A stretch of 64,000 bases of DNA from XYD12-FULL-36-8 sp964391015. GTDB taxonomy: Bacteria > Bacteroidota > Ignavibacteria > Ignavibacteriales > Ignavibacteriaceae. The stretch is from positions 44,002 to 108,001 of the forward strand of contig CAYMKU010000008.1 of assembly GCA_964391015.1 (NCBI GenBank). The letters are read 5' to 3'. Shown here piece by piece: positions 63,852 through 64,000 of the stretch; position 1 is the first letter of the stretch; each line of letters opens with the position of its first letter. The notes beneath the pieces were generated by a model. The model made no database searches. It was given only the letters and a program-made list of their open reading frames with translations, and was not told the DNA's origin. A program made the translations under genes and the position numbers.

Positions 63852-64000
63852 CTCCACACACTCCACACACTCTGCACACTCAACACACTCCACACACTCA
63901 ATACACTCCATACACTCCACACACTCAACACACTCAACACACTCAACACACTCCACACACTCCATACACTCCACACACTCCACACACTCCACACACTCCA
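63852..64000. repeat. 9-bp satellite running off the window
   Basis: CTCCACACA-type units, with variants CTCAACACA, CTCCATACA and CTCTGCACA, repeat about 16.5 times up to the window end, so the array may be longer. The opposite strand reads as a Ser-Val-Trp-Ser-Val-Leu pattern; I take this as a by-product, not a protein. Confidence 0.9.

Noticed and set aside
63776..63994. Minus-strand frame of Trp-Ser-Val repeats
   Set aside because: It is a direct translation of the 9-bp satellite with no start context or family; the repeat explains the frame.
63852..64000. CRISPR array
   Set aside because: The units are 9 bp without unique spacers, so it is a simple satellite. No other CRISPR-like array or cas gene is seen, although CHAT/TPR proteins can accompany type III systems.

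Overview
The window is about one-third G+C and codes densely on both strands. It looks like a chromosome segment from the Bacteroidota/Ignavibacteriota side of the tree. Five exported proteins end in a type IX secretion (T9SS) sorting domain with the NxPNPFNP-type motif common in Ignavibacteriales-like genomes. One promoter (28876-28907) matches the Bacteroidota TTTG/TAnnTTTG form, and several families are typical of this group. The assignment is inference from protein style; no rRNA or marker gene is present.

Layout. 1-6255: the edge of a replication-relaxation-like gene, a nested inverted repeat, two small membrane proteins, and a leftward pair made of a 1211-residue membrane protein with an RCK-like Rossmann domain plus a coiled-coil membrane protein. 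6418-13569: leftward exported proteins (a frameshifted M6-like metalloprotease, two tandem beta-propeller proteins), a 52-residue CxxC protein, a thermonuclease-like protein and a small exported protein. 13776-15299: the first of three paralogous helical proteins. 15976-16048: tRNA-Lys(CTT).

The last 28 bases of that tRNA locus recur exactly at 52573-52600, and weaker copies lie at 51759, 53835 and 53925. This suggests that about 36-38 kb is an integrated island with degraded attachment sites. I see no integrase in it. A PIN toxin-antitoxin pair lies just inside the left end and a YoeB/YefM-like pair just inside the right end. The island also carries an AbiE-like pair, a type I restriction-modification operon with an inserted RloC-like ATPase and a zinc-ribbon deoxyribosyltransferase-like protein, and a three-gene operon pairing a TPR-CHAT protease with a TIR protein. 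Exported propeller and FG-GAP proteins, a 7-residue-repeat protein, and many palindromic repeats around a decayed REP-type transposase fill the rest.

Right of the island, 52.9-53.8 kb is a decay zone with an ISL3 transposase remnant and three REP-like palindromes. A rightward four-gene operon follows (54177-59850): LPP20-like protein, DUF4384-like protein, caspase-family protease, papain-like protease with TPRs. It converges on a gene for an adenylate cyclase/STAND ATPase/TPR protein. The window ends in a 9-bp satellite.

The most interesting candidate systems are the CHAT/TIR operon (39583-44486) and the exported two-protease operon (54177-59850). Neither could be searched against databases here, so claims of novelty are conditional.
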